A program made the position numbers and the translations under genes. 64,000 bases of DNA from Heracleum sosnowskyi (taxonomy: Eukaryota > Streptophyta > Magnoliopsida > Apiales > Apiaceae): the NCBI GenBank assembly GCA_030848705.1, contig CM061242.1:64987064-65051063 (forward strand), in the 5' to 3' direction. The notes beneath the pieces are model-generated. The model was not told where the DNA came from and did no database searches. It was given only the letters and a program-made list of their open reading frames with translations. Below are positions 1 to 10,571 of this stretch, piece by piece; the first letter of the stretch is position 1, and each line of letters begins with the position of its first letter.

Positions 1-1
1 G

Positions 2-169
2 TACCATTTCATTAGGGAACATGCTGCAAATGGTACCATAGAAGTCTCTTATGTTCCAACTGAGAAACAATTAGCTGACATATTTACTAAACCTCTGAAT
101 GAAGCTGTCTTCAACAGACTTGTGAGTGAAATTGGAATGCTCAATCCTTCATTTAGTTGTTCTAAGTAA
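2..169 (+). CDS. Sirevirus A: C-terminal end of copia pol (RNase H)
   Basis: This is the last 55 codons of a Ty1/copia polyprotein whose upstream part lies outside the window. The peptide reads YHFIREH, then a stretch ending QLADIFTKPL, then a short tail and TAA at 167-169. The ADIFTKPL motif is the usual end of the copia RNase H domain and is also present in the two other copia elements here (near 36112 and 59206). RNase H degrades the RNA of the RNA:DNA hybrid during reverse transcription in the virus-like particle. The envelope-like frame and a 3' LTR follow on the same strand, so I assign it to element A. No break is seen in the visible part. Confidence 0.93.
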   Translation, partial: YHFIREHAANGTIEVSYVPTEKQLADIFTKPLNEAVFNRLVSEIGMLNPSFSCSK

Positions 170-882
170 GTATGCTAGTTAATTGTTGCAGCAGTAAATT
201 TTCACTGTATATAAATGCTCTATTTATTTGGAGTGAAAATTAGCTGAGATATGATCTATATATATTTCAGTATTTTACTGCATATTTTTCAAATTCATAT
301 TTGGTTGTGGAGTTGTGAGCTTTTGAGACATCTCGATATAGATGATTTTGAGAGTTCACGACATAGTACAAATCAAACAGACTTATATCGCAAACTGTTA
401 AAATTGTGAGACTTTGCGATATAGTTCATTTCATGAGTTTGCGACATAGTTCATTTTAATGACTTTGCGACTTAGAATAACTATATCGACAAGTCTCCAT
501 ATTTGACAGAATTTTGATTTAAATTTACTTTATTTCAATTTTTGATTTAAGTCTGACAAAATCTTAAAATTTCAAAAAGAGAGTTTTAGACAGAGTATTT
601 TCACTATATCGCAAAGTCATCCAAATTCTGATATCCTCAAGACTTTGCGACATAGTTCAATTTAGGACTCTGCGATATACTTTGCAAGGACTTTGCGGTA
701 CAGGCCATTTTGAGACTTCGCGACATACAATTAGTCTGTACATATTCATAACTCCATATCGCAGTGTCTCTATCATATAAATACTTTTTGTCGACCGTTC
801 ACAACTTTTCATCTTGTCTATTGCTCTCAATTTCTAAAACCTAAACTCTTCTCTCTCTTCCTCAATCTCAATCTCAATTTCA
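170..882 (+). other. Sirevirus A: noncoding leader with repeated 'GACTTTGCGAYATAG' motif
   Basis: No gene. From about 346 to 765 the motif GACTTTGCGA(C/T)ATAG and close variants recur about ten times, with a few inverted copies (for example CTATATCGCAAAGTC near 603). The same motif, inverted, makes up the tandem array in the LTR of this element (6200-6600). The last 100 bp look like a plant promoter and leader: TATA box, then a pyrimidine-rich 5' leader (about 838-878) directly before the ATG at 883. Confidence 0.75.
776..783 (+). promoter_or_regulatory. TATA box ahead of the envelope-like frame of A
   Basis: TATAAATA lies 107 bp before the ATG at 883, followed by a CT-rich leader. This spacing fits a plant core promoter with a short 5' UTR. 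It suggests the third frame is transcribed from its own internal promoter. Element C shows the same arrangement at 60556. Confidence 0.5.
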
Positions 883-3540
883 ATGGCACCCAAATCTCAA
901 ACAGCTTCCTCTTCAAACCCTTTAACCATTCCCAAAGAAACAAATCTTCTCACCATTCCCTCTGAGGCCGAGGCTAACCCAAGGTACAAGTGTTTTGTAC
1001 GGTTTTTGAACACTTCCTATCTACGCCAAGCCCTAACCCTGAACCCTACCTTGTATGTCGATGTGTTGGAAGGATTCTGGAGAACGGCGTTGGTTTCAAC
1101 AATGGCTAGGGAAGATGGAACTTCATTCCAGGAGGTTACTTGTTCAATTGGAGGCAAACACTTCCAGTTTGGAGAAAAGGAAATCAATGAAGCTTTGGGG
1201 TTCAAGGTGGAGGGTCATGACCAAGAAGCTACTGATGCTCAAATTGTAGACTTCATGACCTTCATTCAGTATGCTGATGAGATAAATACTGGAAAGCTCA
1301 ATAAGAAGTTTGTGAGGAGGGAGTGGTCATTTCTGTTTGACGCACTCCAGAAGGTGTTTCTATGTAGGAAGACAGGATGGGACCATATCAGTCACATTAC
1401 TGTGAAGCTAGCCTACTCCCTGGCCAACAACCAGGAGATCAATGTGGGAGCCATAATTCTCAATGAATTGGCTCAGAGGCTAGGCAGGATCGTTCGTGGT
1501 AGAGGTAATGACATCTTTTACCCTCGTTTCCTTCAAGTTATTTTAAATTATCTTGATGCAAATATCCATGAATTGGAGGGTATAGATAAAACTAAAATGG
1601 CTTATTCCAAGTCCATGTCCAAAGTTCTATTTGGCTCATTGGACACAAGGAATCAAGTGGATGTGATTCTAAGTGTGACCAAGCATATGCAGGACACATT
1701 TGAGTCTTATCCACTTGATAAGCCCATATACCATGCACTTTCCTGGACAGGGGAGGCTGAAACTGAAGGAGCTACACAGTCTAACCCCAGCCTTCCCATC
1801 CCATCCAGTAACCCAATTGCAAACACCACTGTAGAAGCTAGGCAGCAAAGTGCATCAATCTCTCAAAAGGTTGGTGTTACTAAAAAGAAGACCAAGAAGA
1901 GAGCCCTAGAAGTGATAAATGAATCTGTAGAAATAGAAAGTGAGACTCCTGAGTCACCTCTCACCAGACAAAAGAAGAAGTCAAAACCAATACCTACCAC
2001 TGAATCCTCCCAACAGGATTCAGATGTGGAAAAAGGGGTACACCTGCTACTGTCTATGGCCTCTCAACAGGTCATTGGCATTGAAAAAAGCAGCCTCCCC
2101 ACTGCAACCTGTACAGAGTTTGCACAGGGTCAAGAACTCACTCTTGACCCTAGGAGAAATAAGGATGATCATACACAGAGTGGAGAGCACATCACTATTG
2201 AAACTCCTCCTATTTCTCAGGGGGAGTTGCCAAAATCCAATCTACACCACACTTCTCATCCAGAATCTACATCTAACATTTCTTCTCAACATATTAGTCA
2301 TTCACATGACTTTTCTGAAATTGATCAATCACAATCCAATACTGTGATTGAGCCAAACTCAAGTGACATGGTGCATGACACTGTGCTCACCACCCAGGAA
2401 CCACATCCAGTTGGTCAGGGAATGCATGCTGGGGCATATCCTAATGACACCAACACAAACATGGAGGATTCACCAGTTTTTACTGGAGACTCTATGCCAA
2501 ATTCTCCCATCCTCAGGGATGTGGAACTGTCTTCACAGACAAATAGGGCTGATGTTGTAACACATCCCATTTCAATGGAGACAACATCAGACTCTACAGC
2601 CATTCCAAGGCTGGAGGAGACTCAAAAACTCACATCTCATGAAGTGCCTAGCACTAGCTCTCACTTGGCTCAGGCCACTCTGTCAGAATGGCTGAAGCCT
2701 GTGCAACATGACAGGCCTTCAGAATCATCAACTGTGCCTTCCCAAATGACAGAAGAAGCTATTCAAGATCTCCATGTGGCACAGATTGATGAGTTCTCCA
2801 AAATAGCTCAACACCTCCTCACCTCAAACTTGCCAAATGCTGATTATGAAGCTATTCTACTTTGCCACAAGGAGGATGTTGCAGCTCAGCAGGAGAAGAT
2901 AGTGGATGCAGCTAAACCAGAGGGAAATGTGGATGCCTGGTTGGATGCTAAGAGATCTACCCTAGCTTTTCTGAGAGAGAATTATCTCACCTCTCTGGGC
3001 TCCAATGCAAAGGATCTCTCTCCTGCTGTAGTTTATGATGCTATAAATGATGTCTACAAGAATCAGCTAAAGGCTCTGCACTATCTTGGGAAAGGGCTTC
3101 AATCAGAGATTTATTCTATCCAGGAGGAGACAGAAAGATCCCTCACTCAGCTAAGAAACTCATATCTCTCTGATTTTCCCAAGGTGGATGGCATCCTCAA
3201 AGAAATCCAGAAAACAAATTCTAATGTCAACAGGATGGATATCTCTCTAGCCATGGTCACTGACAACATCAAGAAACTGACTACTACATTGGAAAATCAA
3301 GTCAAGGCCAACATCAACTCTAATGCCATGATGAATGTTATTTGGAAGAATCAATATGGTGACAAATTGGTAGATGAGATTCCTATGTCAAACATCTCCA
3401 AATTTGATTTTGCCAAGCTCAAAGATCAATCTCTCAATTCTTTCAAGTCTCAACAGCTATTCTCCAAGGTGGATGGTCTAGAAAGAGAAGTGGCCTCTCT
3501 GAAAGATGAAAACAGGATGCTTGCTCACTCCTTAAACTAG
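883..3540 (+). CDS. Sirevirus A envelope-like protein, N-terminal part (885 aa)
   Basis: Third frame of a Sirevirus, called envelope-like in the literature; its function is unknown. Residues about 25-250 form a conserved globular N-terminal domain that shares the motif KFxRxEWSF(L/F)FD with the frame of element C (about residues 140-160 here, 135-150 there). The middle (about 290-620) is low-complexity and rich in Ser, Thr, Pro and Gln with a basic KKKTKK stretch. Residues about 640-885 are predicted helical/coiled coil by heptad-like Leu spacing. I see no convincing signal peptide or membrane segment. The ATG at 883 follows a TATA box and CT-rich leader. The TAG at 3538-3540 is probably a mutation: the same frame stays open and coiled-coil-like to 3786. 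Confidence 0.8.
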   Translation: MAPKSQTASSSNPLTIPKETNLLTIPSEAEANPRYKCFVRFLNTSYLRQALTLNPTLYVDVLEGFWRTALVSTMAREDGTSFQEVTCSIGGKHFQFGEKEINEALGFKVEGHDQEATDAQIVDFMTFIQYADEINTGKLNKKFVRREWSFLFDALQKVFLCRKTGWDHISHITVKLAYSLANNQEINVGAIILNELAQRLGRIVRGRGNDIFYPRFLQVILNYLDANIHELEGIDKTKMAYSKSMSKVLFGSLDTRNQVDVILSVTKHMQDTFESYPLDKPIYHALSWTGEAETEGATQSNPSLPIPSSNPIANTTVEARQQSASISQKVGVTKKKTKKRALEVINESVEIESETPESPLTRQKKKSKPIPTTESSQQDSDVEKGVHLLLSMASQQVIGIEKSSLPTATCTEFAQGQELTLDPRRNKDDHTQSGEHITIETPPISQGELPKSNLHHTSHPESTSNISSQHISHSHDFSEIDQSQSNTVIEPNSSDMVHDTVLTTQEPHPVGQGMHAGAYPNDTNTNMEDSPVFTGDSMPNSPILRDVELSSQTNRADVVTHPISMETTSDSTAIPRLEETQKLTSHEVPSTSSHLAQATLSEWLKPVQHDRPSESSTVPSQMTEEAIQDLHVAQIDEFSKIAQHLLTSNLPNADYEAILLCHKEDVAAQQEKIVDAAKPEGNVDAWLDAKRSTLAFLRENYLTSLGSNAKDLSPAVVYDAINDVYKNQLKALHYLGKGLQSEIYSIQEETERSLTQLRNSYLSDFPKVDGILKEIQKTNSNVNRMDISLAMVTDNIKKLTTTLENQVKANINSNAMMNVIWKNQYGDKLVDEIPMSNISKFDFAKLKDQSLNSFKSQQLFSKVDGLEREVASLKDENRMLAHSLN

Positions 3541-3786
3541 CTCAATGCCAAGCTGGATGACCAAGGCAACAACACCTCCAATATCCTGCTGGTACAACAG
3601 CAAATGATGACTTCCATGATGAGACACATGAACCTGCCTATCCCTGGGGAATCTCAAGACATCTTGTCTGATTCCAAGTCTAAGGGGGAGAAAGTAAAGG
3701 AGATCAGTCTGAAAAAAAAGGGGGAGTACCTGCCAAGCAACAGAAGCTTAAGGACAAAATTTCTGAAGAAACAATTAAACCAATAA
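3541..3786 (+). pseudogene. Sirevirus A envelope-like frame, continuation after the TAG
   Basis: Same reading frame as the 885-aa part, from the TAG at 3538 to TAA at 3784-3786. It encodes more of the coiled coil and ends with the KxGEK / KKKGE peptides, which correspond to DVKKGE in elements B and C. Reading is lost at an A8G5 run (3712-3724), after which the coding potential moves to another frame. The nucleotide motif GGGGGAG occurs at 3684 and 3720. Confidence 0.65.
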
Positions 3787-5729
3787 TTCTACCCCCTGTA
3801 GAGGTCATAAGTGCACAAGGTCAGAAAAGCACAGTCACAACCACCTACTATCCATCCACGATGCCCAAAGACACTTCAGCTACTCAACCTGCTCAACCTA
3901 CTCCTAATGCTCAACCTGTCAAAGCTATAATTATCACAGAGGCCAAGCTACAGGAAGTTGCCAGTTCTCACATCTATCATGATGAGGCCTTCCTGGAGTT
4001 TCTGAAAGCCATCTATAGAAATGCTCATGAAGATGTAAGAGACTACAGAGAGAAGCTCAAGGAAAACATCAAGTACTTCACAGTTGCAGTAAAGAAAATC
4101 AGGGATGTTCATCTAAGAGAGGTTATCATGGTGTGCAAGGACAATTGCTTGTGGCATCTATCATTTCAAACTCTAGAGAGACTGAGATTTACTGAGCTGT
4201 CAATCATTCTGGAGTTGATTGAAAAGCATGGAGTGAACAATGAAAGTCTATACAATGACTTGAAGATAGATCAAAATCAAAGATTGCCTGAGGTTATCTC
4301 CAAGCCAAGGACAATTATCTACCAAAGTCTATCTCAAGATAACAGCATTGACCAACTTGTCATTCCCTCAGACCTGAAAATGAAAAACAATGCAAAGATC
4401 AACCAGGTGCTGCAGATGCTGAGATCTAAGAAAGGAGTTAGGACAGTTGAGGAACTAGAAATGATTCACACTCTACAATCTTTTCTGATTCATGGAGTCA
4501 TTCCTGAATCTGTCAAAGAAAAGAGCAAGAAGAAGGATGGTGAGGATGATGATGAGGAGAAAACCTACAGAAGGAGATCTCATTCAAGGAGTGATAATGA
4601 TGGACCAAGTGAAAGTAGCAGGAGCAAATCCTCAAAGAAGACAAAAGGTGCTGATGATGACAAGAGGGATTCTAAGGGGACAAAGGAAACAACCAAGAGA
4701 ACAAGAAGTGGAACTCAGCAAGTCAAGGACATTGCTAGCAGTACTTTAACCACAACACAAGACTCTAAGTCTAGGGTGAGTACTGTTAGTAATGATCCTC
4801 CAAAATCATTATCTAAGACTTCTGAACCTGAATTGCCACAGAAGAAAGAAGGAGCCACAAAAGAAACATCAAAAAGACACTTCCACAAAGTCACAGCTAG
4901 TGGAGTGTTACAGTGGATGAAGGGAAAAGGAATTAAGCTACTTTCAAGTGATGTGGCACTGAAGACTAATTCTCCTTGTTCCAGAAAGGTATCTCTTGTG
5001 AAGCATTTGAAGATCAAGAGTGTACCCAGAAGGATAAGGATAACAAAGAAGACTGGAAAACTCACAAATGTTATTGGCATCAATGTGCTTCCACTAGATG
5101 AGGACTATGATGAAGATGCCCTAGCATTTTTGAGGGCTCAAAGGATCTTTGAAGTCAAAGTGAAGTTGGATCATCTAGAGATCAAGTACATTGATGGAAG
5201 AGAAAGGATAATGAAGCAAGGAGGCTGGCAATATTTCTATATGTATGAGCTTGAAAGGATAAATGCCTTACTGAATTTTGAAGAAAAAGAAGAAAGGACA
5301 TGGAAGATAGATATTGCCAGGTTCTTGAAAATGCATGCTGATTATGAAGAAAACCTGAGAAAGGAAAGTGAAGAGAAGATAATTCAGAAAGAGAAAGAAA
5401 TGGCTGAAATGGAGAAAAGAGCAAAGGAGCTGAGAAAGAAAGGGCTTTGCAGGGTAAAACAAAATCCTTATGTTGTGGAATACAAAAATTCTTATGGAGG
5501 CATGAGCAAGATAAGGATGGAGTTTCTGGATTCATATGTGGAAAGTGCTCTTAAAGCTGCAATTGATGATCTAAAAGACTCCCCTCTCATTGAAGAACTG
5601 ATTGCAAGAGAAGAACTTCAAGAAGCCATCATAGACATGAAAAGAAGAGAAGAGATAAGGAAAAAGAAGATTTATGATGATTTTCAAGAGAAGCAATTGG
5701 AAGCTGAAGCTGCTGAGCAACAAAGATAG
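3723..5729 (+). CDS. Sirevirus A envelope-like protein, C-terminal part
   Basis: Open from 3723, first ATG 3861, 622 aa from that ATG. It is the C-terminal half of the envelope-like protein, one frame (-1) away from the first half. Features: a highly charged KSKKKDGEDDDEEK region (about residues 215-290), then a region with charged helical segments, EKEMAEMEKRAKELRKKG (about 505-525), and a Glu/Lys-rich C-terminus. No enzymatic motif is recognised. It ends about 150 bp before the 3' LTR. Because the frame is open well upstream of the ATG, the real protein was probably a fusion with the first half. Confidence 0.75.
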   Translation, partial: GVPAKQQKLKDKISEETIKPIILPPVEVISAQGQKSTVTTTYYPSTMPKDTSATQPAQPTPNAQPVKAIIITEAKLQEVASSHIYHDEAFLEFLKAIYRNAHEDVRDYREKLKENIKYFTVAVKKIRDVHLREVIMVCKDNCLWHLSFQTLERLRFTELSIILELIEKHGVNNESLYNDLKIDQNQRLPEVISKPRTIIYQSLSQDNSIDQLVIPSDLKMKNNAKINQVLQMLRSKKGVRTVEELEMIHTLQSFLIHGVIPESVKEKSKKKDGEDDDEEKTYRRRSHSRSDNDGPSESSRSKSSKKTKGADDDKRDSKGTKETTKRTRSGTQQVKDIASSTLTTTQDSKSRVSTVSNDPPKSLSKTSEPELPQKKEGATKETSKRHFHKVTASGVLQWMKGKGIKLLSSDVALKTNSPCSRKVSLVKHLKIKSVPRRIRITKKTGKLTNVIGINVLPLDEDYDEDALAFLRAQRIFEVKVKLDHLEIKYIDGRERIMKQGGWQYFYMYELERINALLNFEEKEERTWKIDIARFLKMHADYEENLRKESEEKIIQKEKEMAEMEKRAKELRKKGLCRVKQNPYVVEYKNSYGGMSKIRMEFLDSYVESALKAAIDDLKDSPLIEELIAREELQEAIIDMKRREEIRKKKIYDDFQEKQLEAEAAEQQR

Positions 5730-5882
5730 TCTGTAAGCTTTCAATCTTTCTATGTAATCAAATTCCTGATCTCAATGTTCATAAATTATCCTCTCTGTTA
5801 CTTAATTTCCTTCTATGTAAGTTAGGCTTGTTATCAGACATGAAATTGTGCCTAAGGATCTTACTCACAATTTGGGGGAGAT
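5730..5882 (+). promoter_or_regulatory. Sirevirus A 3' noncoding end with polypurine tract
   Basis: Short noncoding stretch after the last stop. The polypurine tract GGGGGAGA lies at 5874-5881, one base before the LTR start, and primes plus-strand DNA synthesis. Confidence 0.85.
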
Positions 5883-7213
5883 TGTTAGGCTCAAGACATG
5901 TCTGAATACCACTATTAACAAGCCTACATTATGTGACTATGTCACATTACATGACCTAGTGAGTTCTATCACTGGGATATAGTATAGGTCTCTATATGTA
6001 CTTGTCTTGTTCTCATGAACATTAGCTTGATCATGTATGCTAAAAGTTATAATGAGCTTAGCAAAGTTTCTTGCATCTAGATTGTATATAGGCCATTGAA
6101 TAATTGTCCTGGTAGAAGTTCAGAAGTGTTCATGCAGCAGGATAGAAATGAATAAGGCCATGAAGAAATAAGTTGCAGAAATTTGTCTAAGGCATTATAT
6201 AGCAAAGTCAGAAGATAGCTATGTCGTGAAGTCACCAATATCTATGTCGTGAAGTGCTACATCGCATAGTCCATTTTGTACTATGTCGAGAAGTCCTCAA
6301 GACACATGTCGTGAAGTGTTGAAGTCAGCAAAGTCAAAGAAGCCTAGATCATGAAGTCCTCAGAAGCCTTATGTCGCATAGTCATCAAATGACCTATGTC
6401 GCATAGTCGTCAAATGACTTATGTCGCATAGTCGTCAAATGACTTATGTCGCATAGTCATCAAATGACCTATGTCGCATAGTCGTCAAATGACCTATGTC
6501 GCATAGTCATCTTATGGCCTATGTCGCAAAGTCTTCAAAGGCTATATCGCGTAGTCCTCACAAGGGAGATCGCGAAGTCAGGAATGAAGTGGAGTTCACG
6601 ATATCAACAATTAGCCGTTTATAACAAGACAAATCAAGGTAAAGAACCAAGAATCAAAAGAGACAAATACTGAAGCATTTGTTCTGGCAAGGTGGTCCAA
6701 AGAACAGATGGCAAATCTACAGCTAAACTTGGAGAGAAAGATAAGAGACAAGCAGCTACAGAAATGGGAAAGATTCCGAAAAGCAGGTGGTCCTTCCTGA
6801 CACAGTGAACTTCTTATGGCAGGACAAGTTGGACTTTCAGAAGGGGTAGCTGTGTAATATTGTGTGTACCTAGTTTGTATAGGTAAATATATATATTGTG
6901 CACACACCACTGTAAGCTGTAAGAGAGACACACATAGTTTTTATCTCAAGCTCTTTTCTCTGTAAGCAATCAAGTACAAACTGTTCTTGTTTAGAAGCCA
7001 GAAATTCGATTGTGAATTTCTTGGAAAGCTGTAGTATTTAATTTGCTTATACAAAGTAGATTAAAGTGATTGTGCGTGTTGTTTACTTTCTGCATATTAC
7101 ATAGCATAATCATATACAGTTTACATTTAGTTTCAAGAAAGCAAAAATTCATCAAACTATCCATTCACCCCCCCCCCCTCTGTCTAGTTTCTAGGTGATA
7201 TTCATTCCTAACA
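5883..7213 (+). mobile_element. 3' LTR of Sirevirus A (1331 bp)
   Basis: Starts TGTTAGGC directly after the polypurine tract and ends CATTCCTAACA, so the ends are TGTTAGG...CCTAACA. Inside: a 25-bp tandem array (6371-6545) with diverged flanking copies from about 6210, an AT-rich TATA-like stretch near 6883-6900, and an 11-C run at 7168-7178 in the context ATTCACCCC, which resembles ATTCAACCCC near the end of the LTRs of B and of the solo LTR at 43673. No ORF of interest. Confidence 0.85.
6371..6545 (+). repeat. 25-bp tandem array in LTR A, seven copies
   Basis: Units begin ATGTCGCATAGTC at 6371, 6396, 6421, 6446, 6471, 6496 and 6521, exactly 25 bp apart, separated by TCAAATGAC-like sequence. 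Diverged copies (ATGTCGTGAAGTC, ATCGCGAAGTC) lie on both sides. The position in the U3-like part fits an enhancer array. Each unit is the inverted form of the motif at 346-765. Confidence 0.9.
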
Positions 7214-10200
7214 ATATAACACATGCATAATATAATAATAACATAAAACATCCCTTAACCAAGACCGCGTCCAGATTATGGCATTGAACAAGCTTCTAAG
7301 TTATATTACAAACCAGTTTTCAGAGTTATTAATATTACACAACTTAAAGTTCAAAGCTAGACGTCTAGTCTAACTAACAAAATAGGCAACTGCCCTGCCA
7401 ATGACAACCACTCGAGATGGTCTCCTATCCGCTGGAGAACTATTGATCGCGTTGTCTCTGCTCATATTCTCGCTTCACTGGAATAGAGTTAGAAACAAAA
7501 CAAGTATGAGCCACAAGTGCTCAGCAAGCAAAATATATTTCAATCACAGTTCCAAAATGAAAGGAAGATCACAATTATCTGAATCAACAATATATAAGCC
7601 AAACGTATGCCTTTTAACAATCTCAATGGGAGTAAAAGGGATTAGAATTGGACTTCTACATTTTTCAAATCAAAAGGTTAATCTGTTGATCAGTCACGCA
7701 TCAACCCCGGACTTGCTTATAGCAAAGTCCTCCACTAGGATCCATGGTCATCTTGGCCTTAAATTATTCCGATCATTATTGGTCCCATTTTTAAAAACAT
7801 GTCAATTCTATCACAGAGTATAAGCAATAATATGCATCACAAGATAAGTACACAATGACAAAGTATAATAGTTGCAAAAGAGCTTCAACTGCTCAATATC
7901 AAATGAAGTCCGAGAAATAGATTCAGAATGGTTTCAATGGTAGATATGTACACAATGACAAGGTATAATAGTTGCAAAAGAGCTTCAACTGCTCAATATC
8001 AAATGAAGTCCGAGAAATAGATTCGGAATGGTTTCAATGGTAGATAAGTACAAAATGAAAAGGTATAATAGTTGCAAAAGAGCTTCAACTGCTCAATATC
8101 AAATGAAGTTCGAGAAATAGGTTCGGAATGGTTTCAATGGTACAACGTACTCATTTAAGAAGGTCAACAATGGTTATCATCAATATAAACTGAATTGAAG
8201 GTGAAGGTTTCTGATATTCAACATGATTGTGGATTAATCAAAGAGTTAGGAATATTCAAGGAAATAGCATCAGTTGCTCAAATACGGAGTAAAGATTGAA
8301 TAATCTGAATTGTTCTGATGGTAAAATGCATAATCATTGGAAACAATATCAATTGAATCAACAAGTAAAGGCACATATACTTGCCTGGTCTACGTAGCTG
8401 ACTTCGGTCTATCTTGCATATCCTACCTTCTCATTTCCCTTGCTTCGGGAACTCGATTCTATAATAAACAACTCATAATAATAAGTCTAACTATCCTCGT
8501 TCTACCTTCAACATATACTCATAACCATTTTTAAGTCTAAACAAGTAATCGGGTATTTAATAGCATTTTTCGGACACTCGTTCTATTTTACAAAAATAAA
8601 AACTCAGACACTAGCCCTCATACAAAGCATTTACGGACAATAAAACACATTATTCAACTCATATAAACCATATAGCACTGATAAACATTTTTAAAACAAT
8701 ATTCGATGCTTATTTGAATTTAAATAAGTTACAAATAATTTTTAAATCAAAAATCGGATTATTAATCCCAATATAAGTATTTAAAGACAATTAAATCAAT
8801 TAATATAAAATTAATTGACACTTTCTAAATGCTCAAACTATTTTAAAATAATTAAAACAAGCTAGAAAATAATTAAACTTAATTTAAATTAATTAAATCT
8901 AATTAATAATTAATTAATAAGAATTAACTGATTACTAGAATTAATCAATTAATTAAATTAATTAATTATTAATAAAAATAATTAAAATAATTAAATTTAA
9001 TCAGTTTTCGAATTTAAATAAATAATTATAATTTTTTCAGAATTTTCTGAATTTAAAAATGTATTTTTAAAATAAAAATATGATTTTTATAAATATTTAA
9101 ACTATTTTCGAATTATTTTTAAAAATAAAATCCAAAAACTGTTTCCTGAAAATAATTTAGGGTTTTGAAGATTGAAATCGGGTCGGGTTCCGTTTTCAAA
9201 ATGGGTCACCAAGAACGTTTTCGGGTCGCCAAGAACAACCCGCCAGAAACTGGGTTTTCCAGAATCCGGCCGGTCGTCCGGCCACCGGATTCCGTTCTCG
9301 ACCAAAATCGTACCAAAACTTACGTTTCTTTGACGGCTTTTGCTCAGGACAACAAAACAAACACAACCCACATCATATCATACCACAAACATCACTAAAT
9401 CGTTCCAAAAATCCGGTCAACCCAACCGGGTTCGGTTTTCCGGCCAAAAACACGATCTCACTAAATCTTACATGAAACTCTACGTTCTTGGTGTTAAATC
9501 AAAGTTGGGAACACACACAATCAAAGCCCTCTATCCAAAATCATGTCAGATCAATAACAAGAACAGACTATTAAAAAGAAAATTCGGGTCAAAACCCGAA
9601 AATCAAATTCTTCAAAAACGAACACAAACATGAAATTAAAGCATGGATTCCTACTCATTAGAACCCTAGGAACATGTTAGAAGCAATCAATTGAACGGAG
9701 AATCAACAGAAAAGAAATCCCCAATTTGAACAAGAACCCTAATTTTAATTCGAATATTGAAAAATTCATAATAAATTGAAAAATTACCAGATGATGATAC
9801 GGTTTGAAGATTCTGAAACTAGAGATCAAGAGCTTTGATTTGAGTACTTTAACTTGAGATTTGGATTCCAATAACACTTTAAAGATTGAGTTTAATCTTC
9901 AAAAACACGAAGAACACGGTTCCAGAATTTTTATATTTTTGTATATATGTAATACGGATTATACGAAGGATAATGTATTATTCGTCTTTTTATACTTAGT
10001 GGAAAATAATACCCCAAACGACATTTTTGGATCGATATTGATCCATTGGATCGCTTTAACCCTTTAATAAAGTAAAGTCCACGTTTTACGAGGTGATAGT
10101 TATCCACAAGGACTGATAACTATCCATATCAATACATATCATTTATATAACGAATGCTCAAGAATACTGGGGCTATAACAGATGTATTATTGATATGAAC

Positions 10201-10571
10201 GATATATCAATCGCCCTAAAAAATTAGGGTACAAAATAATTTTTCTCTTTTTGAGTAAAACAAATACTATTGATAGTATCGGATAATAAGGAATATAATA
10301 ATACGAAGAAATCTTCCAATAATGATTCGGATACAAAAGACAAAGGAATAATAATGATGTACAAAATTTTAACGGGGCCCTTGAATTTTCAAAACGGGGC
10401 TCACAACTGAAGATATTTCTAAATAAAAATATATTCGAAAGCGGCTTTCGACACAACAATTAACATACTATTAATCAGTAACCTTAACCATTAAAACTCC
10501 AAATACTCAACAATAATTATTGTACACATAAAATATAATTTATATTATTAATAAAGTTCACGGATATTACA
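7214..10571 (-). mobile_element. Gypsy LTR G (Tekay/Del-like), left end cut by Sirevirus A
   Basis: About 3.36 kb homologous along its length to the LTRs of gypsy element F (compare 7220-7330 with 21985-22095, and the end TTCACGGATATTACA at 10557-10571 with 25190-25204). The first 60 or so bases of the LTR are missing because A inserted there. The right end is not followed by a polypurine tract, so this is a solo LTR or the outer LTR of an element continuing left of A. Minus orientation, by comparison with F. It is clearly older than F: many differences, a private 100-bp triplication, and an AT-rich block at 8770-9160. Open frames inside it are fortuitous. Confidence 0.85.
7848..8147. repeat. 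100-bp tandem triplication inside LTR G
   Basis: Three head-to-tail units start GTACA(C/A)AATGA at 7848, 7948 and 8048, exactly 100 bp each and nearly identical. The LTRs of F carry one diverged copy at the same place (about 22620-22715), so the expansion happened in this copy or its close relatives. Confidence 0.9.

Larger units (their letters stand above)
1..7213 (+). mobile_element. Sirevirus A (Ty1/copia LTR retrotransposon), right part
   Basis: Order on the plus strand: RNase H end, about 0.7 kb noncoding leader, long envelope-like frame (broken), polypurine tract, 3' LTR ending CCTAACA. An extra frame of about 4.8 kb between pol and the 3' LTR is the hallmark of the Sirevirus lineage. 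The 5' LTR, gag and most of pol are outside the window, so age and left TSD cannot be read. On the right it abuts a gypsy LTR that starts abruptly; ATATA at 7214-7218 is the likely right TSD. Confidence 0.85.

Noticed and set aside
883..5729. True viral envelope (fusion) function of the third Sirevirus frame
   Set aside because: I see no signal peptide, transmembrane span, furin site or fusion peptide; only the conventional name envelope-like is kept.
6371..6545. Regular repeats resembling a CRISPR array
   Set aside because: Units are head-to-tail without unique spacers and lie in a plant retrotransposon LTR.
7401..9633. Several ORFs of 65-140 codons in LTR G and at 22000-24500 / 31000-33550 in the F LTRs
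   Set aside because: They lie in noncoding LTR sequence, are not conserved in frame between G and F, and show no recognisable domain.
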